This document shows positions 36,774 to 44,535 of a stretch of 64,000 nucleotides of DNA, piece by piece; position 1 is the first letter of the stretch; each line of letters begins with the position of its first letter. The stretch is from assembly GCF_028746185.1 (NCBI RefSeq), contig NZ_JAQIVH010000038.1, positions 33,250 through 97,249 of the forward strand, in the 5' to 3' direction. Position numbers and translations under genes: made by a program. The notes beneath the pieces are model-generated. The model was not told the origin of the DNA and ran no database searches. It saw only the letters and a program-made list of their open reading frames with translations. This stretch comes from Paenibacillus_E qinlingensis. Its GTDB lineage: Bacteria; Bacillota; Bacilli; Paenibacillales; NBRC-103111.

Positions 36774-36982
36774 AGGCAGCATTCTCCTCCCTCGAATCAC
36801 CTTTCAGTATAAGGCGCTTACGAAGTGATTTTCTTGGTCGATCTGCCAGAAAAAGCACGCTAAATTCGAACTTCACAGCTCAGAACGGATGAGGTAGAAT
36901 GTAGGAAATTCCGGACATTTCCACGTATCTGCGTCCGAATACATGGAGGGACGAAACGTATATGAAGGAGGAATTGATTTCT

Positions 36983-38203
36983 ATGCGAGGCGAACAGCAT
37001 GCAAGTTTTACCGAGGATGGGGCGTGGTGTTTCTTCGCTGACCCACGGGCAGTCCGATTTGTCGGACAGCAGGACCGTACCTATGTCGGTTGGTTAACGA
37101 AGCAGGGCCATGTCATGATCGGTACCTATGATCATCGTGACGAGTCCGTTAACTCCGTCATGATTAAGCCAAGTCTGCAGCAGGATGACCATGCGAACCC
37201 CGCGTTGTATTTCCCTGAAGATGGACGTGCAGTCATCTACTACTCTGCTCATAATGGGAAGACGATGTATTACCGTCAAATGGAAACGGCAGAGGATATC
37301 ACGTCCTTTGGCGCTGAACAAGAACTTCCGGAGAATACGAGCGGCATGCATGGATATACATATCCAAATCCGATTCATCTCCGCCAAGAACACAAGCAAT
37401 ATTTGTTCTGGCGCGGCGGTAATTTCAAACCTAATTTCAGTTCTTTACTCGATAAAGAGGGGACATGGTCGGAACCCCAAACCTTAATCATGGGAGAAGG
37501 GGCCCGCCCCTACGTTAAGTATGCCAGTAATCGCGAGGATACCCTCTGGTTTGCTTTTACCGACGGGCACCCGAATATAGAACCGCACAACAGCATCTAC
37601 TGTGCTAGCATCCAAGATGGCATCCTCTCTCATGCGGACGGTTCAACTATAAAGCCGCTATCCGACCTGCCTATGCTTCCCCGTGAAGCCGATGTGGTTT
37701 TCGACGGAACCCTGCACGATACGAAGGCATGGATCTGGGATATTGCGGTGGATGCCCATGGTCGCCCTGTCATCGTGTACGCCGTCTTCCACGCCAATTC
37801 GGACCACCGTTATTGGTACAGCTATTGGAACGGCGATGCGTGGGAGAATCATGAAATGACAGCCAGCGGTTCTTGGTTCCCGCAAACCGAGCAAGGCGCC
37901 GTGGAACGGGAACCCTTCTACTCGGGCGGACTTATACTCGATCATGCCGATCCGGCCAACGTGTATCTGTCGCGTTTGGTCAATGGTATTTTCGAAATCG
38001 AGCATTGGCACACGACGAATCAAGGTAAAACATGGGAATCTACTGCCGTGACCAGTGGTTCTTCTCACAATAACGTGAGGCCTGTCCTAGCTAGGAACAA
38101 CGGACAAGAAGACGCGCTCCTTCTGTGGATGCATGGGGATTATGTGCATTTTACTAACTATGAGACGGCTTTGAAGATGAAGTTAGTTACGCGGACACAA
38201 TAA
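36983..38203 (+). CDS. BNR-repeat beta-propeller protein (BNR_4-like)
   Basis: 406 residues from the ATG at 36983, where GGAGG lies ten bases upstream; an ATG at 36962 overlaps the ribosome site. There is no signal peptide. Repeated strands of the type VWIxYSxHNGKTMYYRQ, ALYFPEDGRAVIYY, HGYTYPNPIHL and WHTTNQGKTWES fit a seven-bladed propeller. Related propellers include ulvan lyases and rhamnose-glucuronate lyases or rhamnosidases (from memory, families such as PL24/25, GH145 and PL42), so a lyase or rhamnosidase acting on a rhamnose-uronate bond is possible. It is divergent from the AKR operon and ends in its own terminator. Confidence 0.75.
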   Translation: MRGEQHASFTEDGAWCFFADPRAVRFVGQQDRTYVGWLTKQGHVMIGTYDHRDESVNSVMIKPSLQQDDHANPALYFPEDGRAVIYYSAHNGKTMYYRQMETAEDITSFGAEQELPENTSGMHGYTYPNPIHLRQEHKQYLFWRGGNFKPNFSSLLDKEGTWSEPQTLIMGEGARPYVKYASNREDTLWFAFTDGHPNIEPHNSIYCASIQDGILSHADGSTIKPLSDLPMLPREADVVFDGTLHDTKAWIWDIAVDAHGRPVIVYAVFHANSDHRYWYSYWNGDAWENHEMTASGSWFPQTEQGAVEREPFYSGGLILDHADPANVYLSRLVNGIFEIEHWHTTNQGKTWESTAVTSGSSHNNVRPVLARNNGQEDALLLWMHGDYVHFTNYETALKMKLVTRTQ

Positions 38204-38205
38204 AC

Positions 38206-38258
38206 AAAAAGAGGCTGTCTCAATAGTCTATGTAGACTTATTGAAACGCCTCTTTTTC
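38206..38258 (+). terminator. Terminator of the BNR gene
   Basis: AAAGAGGC...TCAATA pairs with TATTGA...GCCTCTTT around GTCTATGTAGAC, which forms a small inner hairpin, followed by TTCGTT. Confidence 0.88.
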
Positions 38259-38296
38259 GTTATTGACACATGAAGAATAAAACAACTTCCCATAAA

Positions 38297-38484
38297 TTAA
38301 CTAGATTTACTCCATCTATTTGAAACGGATTTAGCGAATTCGGATGATTAACTGTATTTCCTGTAGTTAAATTCCTCCAATTGTATCGATTTATCAAATT
38401 TCATAGAATTTACCTGTATTTTTCCATCTAATCACGAAAACACCTCAAATTCGAGCACATTAGCTGTAGTTTTTACATCTAAAT
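38297..38484. repeat. Cluster of four palindromic intergenic repeats (TTAACTGTA family)
   Basis: Copies lie at 38297-38320, 38347-38372, 38407-38434 and 38459-38484. They share TTA(A/G)CTGTA, a T-rich centre and a CATCTAA or GTAGTTAA end. In the second copy ATTAACTG...GTAGTTAAAT is nearly self-complementary. They fill the gap between two convergent genes where nothing codes, and match the cluster at 2167-2307. Confidence 0.65.
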
Positions 38485-38530
38485 GTGATGCGGCAGTGGG
38501 ACATCCCCTTATTCATTAGCTTATATGGAC

Positions 38531-39400
38531 TCATTTCACCTCAACGACGAAAGGCACTGTAAACACTTCTCCATTATGCTGGAACTGTCCCCACAGCTTA
38601 TAGATTCCCGCTTCTGGGAATGAGGTCGCGAACTTTGCAAGGGGACCCGTTGCCTTCTCCTCAAGCGGATGTACATGAATGTACTGTTCGGCATCGGCTG
38701 ACAGAATGACAACATGGCCTACAGCGCCTAAGTATGGCTGCAGATTCGTGATCTCCTTCTTCGTCTGAGCGTCTCGAATTGTGAAGCGGAGTGTTACCTC
38801 TTCTTTGGCCTTCAAGCTGCTCAAGGAAAGTTCAACATCCTTACCGCTAACCTCTTGCCGCAGCTTGGCATCTGCTTTAAGCACGGTATGCTCTGCCTCT
38901 TTACCGGCAACTTTTACCCATTGACTGAGCGTAGTGCTCGTTCCACCACTAGGAATAAAATCAGCGATGAGCTTGTAATCCCCGCCTGCATCGAAGCTTG
39001 CGCTGACCGTAAACTTGCCATTTCCTTGGTAGACCGGATGAATGTGTTGAAAAGACGATAGATTGTGATTCACTATAATCAAATGCAGCAGCTTCTCATG
39101 ATTCTCTTGAAAATCAGTCACTGCTTTGCCGGCATCATCCGTAATTTGGATCGTTAATTCCGACTTCTCATTGGCTTGCAGACTTGTCGATCCGAAGGTG
39201 AACGCTGCTTTCAGGTTCGTGGATGCCTTCGGCATTTCTCCCCCATGTCCGCTGTGTTCATCAGTACTTGCTGGGCTAGGTGCTGTTCCATGACTGCCAT
39301 GCTGACTCTTGCTCGAGGAGGCTTCTCTAACACTGCTGCATGCGCTTAGAAACAGCACCGCGAGCATAACTGAGATAAGCCCTATTTTATGCATATACAC
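38531..39400 (-). CDS. His/Met-containing lipoprotein of the copper locus (YtkA-like domains)
   Basis: 289 residues. A lipoprotein signal peptide ends FLSAC. A low-complexity linker follows with metal-binding character (HGSHGTAPSP, DEHSGHGGEM). Two beta-sandwich repeats of the YtkA/FixH type then occur (about 65-165 and 180-289), with HLIIVNHNLSSFQHIHP and VVILSADAEQYIHVHP, whose paired His residues could bind Cu. It lies 19 bases after copA, so an extracytoplasmic copper-binding or chaperone role is likely. The start is GTG at 39400 or ATG two codons later. A repeat region and no clear terminator follow. Confidence 0.85.
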   Translation of the reverse strand: MYMHKIGLISVMLAVLFLSACSSVREASSSKSQHGSHGTAPSPASTDEHSGHGGEMPKASTNLKAAFTFGSTSLQANEKSELTIQITDDAGKAVTDFQENHEKLLHLIIVNHNLSSFQHIHPVYQGNGKFTVSASFDAGGDYKLIADFIPSGGTSTTLSQWVKVAGKEAEHTVLKADAKLRQEVSGKDVELSLSSLKAKEEVTLRFTIRDAQTKKEITNLQPYLGAVGHVVILSADAEQYIHVHPLEEKATGPLAKFATSFPEAGIYKLWGQFQHNGEVFTVPFVVEVK

Positions 39401-39419
39401 GCGCTTCTCTCTCCTATGT

Positions 39420-41867
39420 CTAGGTCAATTCTTTGCGAATCTTCACACGTTGCAGCCGAAGCGCATTAAGAACGACAGAAACCGAGCTTAATGCCATGGC
39501 AAGCCCCGCCACCCAAGGCGCCAATAAGCCAAGCGCAGCAATGGGGATCCCTAACGTATTGTAGCCGAGTGCCCAGACCAAATTTTGTTTGATGTTGCGC
39601 ATCGTTTGGCGGCTCATGTAGATCGCATCCGGAATGCTCGCTAAGTCCCCGCGCATAAGCGTTACATCAGCGGCTTCCATCGCCACATCCGTACCCGTCC
39701 CGATCGCCATCCCGATATCAGCCGTCGCTAGCGCCGGTGCATCGTTAATACCATCTCCAACCATCGCCACTTTCTTTCCTAGCGCTTGGAGTTTTTTCAC
39801 TTCTGCCGCTTTGCCTTCTGGTAGTACCTCCGCGAGGACATGCTCAATACCTACTTGATCTGCGATCGCTTTGGCCGTCCGTTCATTATCTCCGGTGATC
39901 ATGATGACCTCAATGCCCATCGCCTTCAAACGACGAACCGCGGCATGGGACGTTTCTTTGACGGTATCCGCTACAGCTACTATACCCCCGTACCCTTTAT
40001 TAATGGCAACAAGCATAGCTGTTTTACCAGACTCCTCGAGCTTCGACATCGTGTCATAGGCAACCTTCGCATCTACACCGAATTGCTCCATGAGTCGTCG
40101 CGTTCCGATGAGCAGCTCTTTCCCTTCAACGACAGCTTGAATGCCATAGCCTGGGATGGCTTCGAATGATTCTACTGCGGGTAGTTCAATGCCCTTTTCT
40201 CTAATCCCAGCCACAATTGCTTCTGCGAGGGGATGCTCCGAGTTTCTCTCCGCTGCGCCTACAAGTCGTAGGAATTGCGCTTCGTCACCTTCCGCGTATA
40301 CATCGGTTAGTGCTGGCTTTCCTTTGGTGACCGTACCTGTTTTATCTAAAATGATCACATCAATCTGATGCGTCTTCTCCAAATGCTCGCCGCCTTTGAA
40401 CAAAATCCCCAGTTCGGCCGCTCGCCCTGATCCCGCCATAATCGAAGTCGGTGTCGCTAAGCCCAGCGCACAAGGACAAGCAATAACCAAGATGGCTATG
40501 GCTTTCTCCAGAGCCCCTGCAAAATCGCCCGGTGTCACTATGAAATACCACACTAGGAAAGCGACAAGTGAGATACCCACTACAATGGGAACGAAAATCC
40601 CAGAAATAACGTCGGCCACCCTTTGAATCGGTGCTTTTGAACCTTGCGCTTCTTCCACGACTTTAATAATTTGTGCCAGCGCTGTTTCTTTCCCGACCTT
40701 TGTCGCTTGCATGCGAAGCCTACCATTTTTGTTGATGGTTGCTCCGATTACCGCATCACCAGGTTTCTTAGTTACGGGCAGACTTTCGCCAGTGAGCATC
40801 GATTCGTCCACAGAGGATAGACCTTCAAGCACTTCTCCGTCTACCGGTATTTTATCTCCAGGACGGACGAGCACAATATCTCCCGTCACCACTTCTTCAA
40901 TGGGTATGTTGAGCTCTTGCCCTTCGCGGATGACTAACGCGGTCTTCGCCTGCAGCCCCATCAAAGACTTAATCGCTTCCGATGTCCGTCCCTTAGCCAA
41001 TGCTTCAAACAATTTCCCCATGATGACTAGCGTAATCAGTACAGCACTTGTTTCATAGTACAGAGACGGTCCATGATGCATGCCGGCGCCCCCGATAACC
41101 CAAGCGATCGTCAAATACAGACTATAGAAGTAAGCTGCCGATGTTCCTAGTGAAACCAGTACATCCATGTTGGCAGAGCCATTGCGCAGCGCTTTATAAG
41201 CACCTTCGTAGAATTGTCTCCCGATGTAAAACTGAACCGGCGTTGCCATCAACAATTGAAACCACGGATTCATGAACAATTCCGGTATCCAAATCCATGA
41301 GGTAAACGAAAAGTGGCTGACCATCGACCACAGCAACGGCAATGATAAGATCGCTGATATCAGGAGCTTACGCTTCTGCTTTCCGATCTCTTGCTGCCTG
41401 TGTTCCGCGGGGTCGCCTTGCTCTTGTTTAGGAACTGCTTTGTAGCCGAGCTTCTCCACTCGCTTCTGCATGTCAGATACCGTAAGATCGGCTGGATTGT
41501 ACACGACATGGGCCGTTTCCATCGCAAAATTAACCGTCGCCACGCTCACGCCAGGCAACTTGTTTAAAGTCTTCTCAATCCGCTGGGCACAGGCTGCACA
41601 GGTCATGCCTTCAAGCTGTAAATCAACGGCTTCCTTCAGCGTATCATAGCCTAGCTTCTGAATGCTTTGTTCCATCTTGGCTGCATCGATGCGACTAGGG
41701 TCATAAGTTACCGTTGCTCGCTCCATCGCGAAGTTAACATTGGCTTCCGTGACCCCTTCCAACTTGTTCAAACCCTTCTCAATCCGATTGGCACAGGCGG
41801 CGCATGTCATTCCCGTGATCTGCAGTGATGTTTGCTTCGTGTTTGTTGCAGCATCCGCAGTTTCCAT
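39420..41867 (-). CDS. copA: copper-exporting P1B-type ATPase CopA
   Basis: 815 residues. Two N-terminal heavy-metal domains each have GMTCAAC (Cys22/Cys25 and a second near 90). Eight membrane helices follow, with the ion-site CPC in ACPCALGLATPTS. The ATPase core has TGES, the phosphorylated Asp in DKTGTVTKGKP, the SEHPLAEAI His-Pro loop and GDGINDAPAL. The C-terminal GYNTLGIPIAA and SSVSVVLNALRL helices carry the other metal ligands. It pumps Cu(I) out of the cell. It lies 14 bases after copZ in one transcript controlled by the CsoR operator at 42122-42150. Confidence 0.97.
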   Translation of the reverse strand: METADAATNTKQTSLQITGMTCAACANRIEKGLNKLEGVTEANVNFAMERATVTYDPSRIDAAKMEQSIQKLGYDTLKEAVDLQLEGMTCAACAQRIEKTLNKLPGVSVATVNFAMETAHVVYNPADLTVSDMQKRVEKLGYKAVPKQEQGDPAEHRQQEIGKQKRKLLISAILSLPLLWSMVSHFSFTSWIWIPELFMNPWFQLLMATPVQFYIGRQFYEGAYKALRNGSANMDVLVSLGTSAAYFYSLYLTIAWVIGGAGMHHGPSLYYETSAVLITLVIMGKLFEALAKGRTSEAIKSLMGLQAKTALVIREGQELNIPIEEVVTGDIVLVRPGDKIPVDGEVLEGLSSVDESMLTGESLPVTKKPGDAVIGATINKNGRLRMQATKVGKETALAQIIKVVEEAQGSKAPIQRVADVISGIFVPIVVGISLVAFLVWYFIVTPGDFAGALEKAIAILVIACPCALGLATPTSIMAGSGRAAELGILFKGGEHLEKTHQIDVIILDKTGTVTKGKPALTDVYAEGDEAQFLRLVGAAERNSEHPLAEAIVAGIREKGIELPAVESFEAIPGYGIQAVVEGKELLIGTRRLMEQFGVDAKVAYDTMSKLEESGKTAMLVAINKGYGGIVAVADTVKETSHAAVRRLKAMGIEVIMITGDNERTAKAIADQVGIEHVLAEVLPEGKAAEVKKLQALGKKVAMVGDGINDAPALATADIGMAIGTGTDVAMEAADVTLMRGDLASIPDAIYMSRQTMRNIKQNLVWALGYNTLGIPIAALGLLAPWVAGLAMALSSVSVVLNALRLQRVKIRKELT

Positions 41868-41881
41868 GATCTACACCTCTT

Positions 41882-42082
41882 TTAGTTGACGTCGTAACCT
41901 TGCTCTTCAATCGCTTCTTTAATTGCATCTTGTGTCAGCTTATTTTCATCAAAATCCACATTCACCGTACCGCTTGCTAAGTCCACTTTCCCGGTAGCGC
42001 CAATCGTTTTTAAAGCTCCCTCAACGGAATTCACACAATGGTTACAGGACATGCCTGCTACTTTTAACGTTACATTTTGCAT
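41882..42082 (-). CDS. copZ: copper chaperone CopZ
   Basis: 66 residues forming one heavy-metal-associated domain with GMSCNHCVNSVEGAL near residues 10-24. The length is exactly that of CopZ. It carries Cu(I) in the cytosol to CopA and to the CsoR repressor. AAAGGAG precedes the ATG. It is the first gene of copZ-copA-lipoprotein. Confidence 0.96.
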   Translation of the reverse strand: MQNVTLKVAGMSCNHCVNSVEGALKTIGATGKVDLASGTVNVDFDENKLTQDAIKEAIEEQGYDVN

Positions 42083-42121
42083 AGTTCATTCTCCTTTATT
42101 ATGGTTATCGTCAATAAACTT

Positions 42122-42150
42122 AGTATACCCCCCTACCCTATATTAGTCAA
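42122..42150 (-). promoter_or_regulatory. copZA promoter with CsoR-like operator in the spacer
   Basis: On the minus strand TTGACT (42145-42150), 17 bases and TATACT (42122-42127). The spacer is G-rich, and the core ATAGGGTAGGGGGGTAT (42125-42141) has the G-tract inverted-repeat form known for CsoR sites. The same core precedes csoR. Confidence 0.85.
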
Positions 42151-42328
42151 GTCCGAGACTTAACACATTTAAGGGTTCACCATAGGCATCCACCTATCTT
42201 CCCACACATTTCGTGGATGAATTCATAGCCTTGCGCATATCCTATCCATAAAGCACATTCGGAACATCCTGCCTAATTCGTTTTAAAAGCAATAGATCCG
42301 TGTAATTAAACACAGGAGGTGTTTTATT

Positions 42329-42487
42329 ATGAACATCATGATTACAGCTGCAGAGGCGATAGAAAAAGGGGTCTGGCTAGAGCTTCTTCGTCTCTTCGGC
42401 AGAGATGCAGATGAGGATATTTGGCCTCAACAGGAGTTTATTCTAACGGAACAGCAGGCGCTTAAATTGAACCTTATTAAGAAATAG
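42329..42487 (+). CDS. small hypothetical protein (52 residues)
   Basis: An ATG eight bases after a perfect AGGAGGT opens a 52-codon frame. The peptide is acidic: ITAAEAIEKGVWLELLRLFG, then DADEDIWPQQEFILTEQQALKL (split here), ending IKK. It recalls short phage- and plasmid-borne proteins with an EAIEKG...LTEEEA pattern, a remembered resemblance only. It stands between csoR and copZ on the opposite strand, with about 245 bases upstream of it back to the copZ start. Function unknown. Confidence 0.6.
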   Translation: MNIMITAAEAIEKGVWLELLRLFGRDADEDIWPQQEFILTEQQALKLNLIKK

Positions 42488-42566
42488 ACACGTGATAATG
42501 AACACACGTAGGACCTCATCGAGATGGTGAAGTCCTTTTACGTACGTGGGTAGGATAGCTCCGTCC

Positions 42567-42890
42567 CTATTTCATGAGTTTATTTATCGTTGTTAATAAC
42601 TCGGTTATCACTTCTTCATCGCCTTCTTGAATGCGATCAATGACACAGCTTTTCATATGATGCTCAAGTAATTGCTTGCTTACCCCATTTAACGCGGATT
42701 GGATGGATGAAATCTGATTCAGCACATCATCACAGTAAGTATCCTTCTCAATAAGCCCCTTAACCCCACGAATTTGCCCTTCGATCCGGTTCAATCGCGT
42801 GATCAGATTACTCTTGGCTTTATCGGAATGGTGACTCTTTCGTTCGCTTGAAGATGCACACATCTCGTGTGAATGGCTCTCCTCCGTCAT
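42567..42890 (-). CDS. csoR: copper-sensing repressor CsoR
   Basis: 107 residues from the ATG at 42890, which has GGGAG eight bases upstream; a GTG at 42899 is the alternative. The helical CsoR/RcnR fold is recognised from NLITRLNRIEGQIRGVKGL, then the Cys-His-Cys ligand set (Cys in DTYCDDVL, His and Cys in LEHHMKSCV). Cu(I) binding releases CsoR from DNA. The His-rich N-terminus (SHSHEMC, SHHSD) is extra. It is transcribed separately from copZA but in the same direction, with its own operator. Confidence 0.95.
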   Translation of the reverse strand: MTEESHSHEMCASSSERKSHHSDKAKSNLITRLNRIEGQIRGVKGLIEKDTYCDDVLNQISSIQSALNGVSKQLLEHHMKSCVIDRIQEGDEEVITELLTTINKLMK

Positions 42891-42918
42891 CCCTATCACT
42901 CCCTATTGATTGCATTTT

Positions 42919-42949
42919 ATCATAGCCCCCCACCCTATGCAAATGACAA
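42919..42949 (-). promoter_or_regulatory. csoR promoter region with CsoR-like operator
   Basis: On the minus strand the core ATAGGGTGGGGGGCTAT (42922-42938) differs at two positions from the copZA operator. It lies between TTGTCA (42944-42949) and TATGAT (42919-42924); the 19-base spacing is long, so the promoter assignment is less sure than the operator. Autoregulation is implied. Confidence 0.75.
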
Positions 42950-42955
42950 AAGGGG

Positions 42956-42985
42956 TTGCATTTTTATAAACGACCGGTCTAATAT
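42956..42985 (+). promoter_or_regulatory. Promoter and operator of the TetR gene at 43013
   Basis: TTGCAT (42956-42961) and TAATAT (42980-42985) are 18 bases apart. The spacer ends in ACGACCGGTCTA, whose GACCGGTC core is a perfect palindrome. The same core sits in the same position of the ccdA promoter at 43744-43772. Confidence 0.8.
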
Positions 42986-43012
42986 ATAGGGGTATTAGAA
43001 AGGAGATTTCCT

Positions 43013-43582
43013 ATGAAACCCAATACTCGCGACACGATTATCGCCGCCGCGCTTGACTTGTTTTATTCGCGCGGTTATACAGCGACTGGTGTGCTCGACA
43101 TCACCAAGGCCGCAGGCGTACCCAAGGGCTCCTTCTATCACTTCTTTCCAAGTAAGGAAGCGTTGGCTGAAGCAACTGTCATTGAATACACCAAGAATAA
43201 TCGTATCGAACTCCTGACTAGTTCCAGCACTTCCCCGCTTCAACGTATTCATAACCATATCGATCATCTCCTAGACTTTGCAGAGCGTGATGGATATGTG
43301 CGAGGTTGCTTATTCGGAAACTTCTCGACGGAAATGCCATCTCAAAGTGACTTGGTTTCGCGCGCTGTTGCTGCCGCCCTCGACAATTGGGTCAAACAGC
43401 TCACATTAACAATTACCGAGGCCAAAGAGGCTGGTGAAATCTCCACGAACTCTGATCCTGCGAGGCTTGCCACCCACATCGTTGCCAGTATCGAAGGTGC
43501 CCTCGCTCAGTGCAAGGTCTCCCGCTCCAGTGCACCTCTAGAACTAACCATCACTACAATTTTTACCGATCTTCTCTACTAG
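43013..43582 (+). CDS. TetR-family regulator, NemR/AcuR-like with RGC motif
   Basis: 189 residues. The N-terminal helix-turn-helix (about 5-52) reads TRDTIIAAALDLFYSRGY and ITKAAGVPKGSFYHFFPSKEAL. The ligand domain contains GYVRGCLFGNFSTEM, the Arg-Gly-Cys motif that in NemR-type repressors places a redox- or electrophile-reactive Cys. AAGGAG precedes the ATG. It shares an operator with the ccdA operon downstream, so it probably represses both itself and the methionine sulfoxide repair genes until oxidants or electrophiles appear. Confidence 0.9.
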   Translation: MKPNTRDTIIAAALDLFYSRGYTATGVLDITKAAGVPKGSFYHFFPSKEALAEATVIEYTKNNRIELLTSSSTSPLQRIHNHIDHLLDFAERDGYVRGCLFGNFSTEMPSQSDLVSRAVAAALDNWVKQLTLTITEAKEAGEISTNSDPARLATHIVASIEGALAQCKVSRSSAPLELTITTIFTDLLY

Positions 43583-43626
43583 ACAAAATAGACAAACTAG
43601 ACATCTTTATGTTTAGCTAGTTACCC

Positions 43627-43670
43627 AAAACAGCCGTTCAACGTAACCACTGATCTGCTGTTTTTTAATT
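43627..43670 (+). terminator. Probable terminator of the TetR gene
   Basis: AAAACAGC (43627-43634) and GCTGTTTT (43657-43664) pair across a long 22-base loop, followed by TTAATT. Confidence 0.6.
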
Positions 43671-43743
43671 TTTATGTAAACCGTCCTCACATGCCTGAAT
43701 CCCTCTTATAGCAACCGTTCGCAAATTAATTTCAGCACAAAGC

Positions 43744-43772
43744 TTGCATTCACTAGACGACCGGTCTATTAT
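43744..43772 (+). promoter_or_regulatory. Promoter and TetR operator of the ccdA-msrAB operon
   Basis: TTGCAT (43744-43749), a 17-base spacer, and TATTAT (43767-43772). The spacer carries TAGACGACCGGTC, and its core and position match the TetR gene's own promoter. ATATAG follows in both. Confidence 0.85.
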
Positions 43773-43803
43773 ATAGAAACAAGTCAGGAAGGAGGCTACA
43801 TAT

Positions 43804-44520
43804 ATGTTCACTGAACATGTTTTTGCCGGAAGTGTTTTTATTGCTGGATTATTATCTTTTTTCTCACCATGCATCTTACCTTTACTTCCTGTATATATGG
43901 CTCATCTCGGAGCGGTCTCACCTAGAGGTAACGTAAGGGCAATCCGATTAGGAAAGATGAAGCTTCATCCCCATCTGGTCGGTAATACCTTATTTTTTAT
44001 CTTAGGCATCTCTTCCGTCTTCTTGCTACTTGGATTTGGGGCAGGAGCCTTGGGGACGGTTATTAATAGCTCCTCGTTTATCGTCTTTTGTGGTGCCGTT
44101 GTTGTTATATTCGGGATCTTTCAGACAGGTCTTATCCAACTGCTCTTTCTACAGCGGGAGAGAAAATTAACGATTTCAACGAGTGAGCGGAAGGGTTTCA
44201 CGGCGGCATTCTTGCTTGGCTTAACGTTCAGCTTCGGATGGTCGCCTTGTATCGGCCCCATATTAGCTGCTGTTCTTAGCCTTTCTGCAAGTGAAGGGTC
44301 GTCGCTGGTTGGCGGAGGATATATGCTCGTTTACACACTTGGATTAGCGATTCCATTTCTAATTCTCTCCATCTTTTCAGATTTACTATTAAGTAAGCTA
44401 AGAAAACTGAATGCCTATACACCTGCTATTAAAGTCATATCCGGTATCTTACTTATTGTGATGGGCGTATTACTGATGACGAATAACCTAAATATATTTG
44501 CTACTATTTTAACTAACTAG
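43804..44520 (+). CDS. ccdA: CcdA-type thiol-disulfide electron-transfer membrane protein
   Basis: 238 residues with six membrane helices. Cys23 in FFSPCILPLLP and Cys149 in GWSPCIGPIL are the pair that shuttles electrons across the membrane in CcdA/DsbD proteins. It takes reducing power from cytosolic thioredoxin and hands it to extracytoplasmic thioredoxin-like proteins. GGAGG precedes the ATG. It is the first gene of a four-gene operon with a TlpA-like lipoprotein, MsrAB and a thioredoxin-like protein, 16 bases before the next start, so its role here is to recharge surface methionine sulfoxide reductase and not cytochrome c assembly. Confidence 0.94.
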   Translation: MFTEHVFAGSVFIAGLLSFFSPCILPLLPVYMAHLGAVSPRGNVRAIRLGKMKLHPHLVGNTLFFILGISSVFLLLGFGAGALGTVINSSSFIVFCGAVVVIFGIFQTGLIQLLFLQRERKLTISTSERKGFTAAFLLGLTFSFGWSPCIGPILAAVLSLSASEGSSLVGGGYMLVYTLGLAIPFLILSIFSDLLLSKLRKLNAYTPAIKVISGILLIVMGVLLMTNNLNIFATILTN

Positions 44521-44535
44521 GGAGGCGATTCTATC

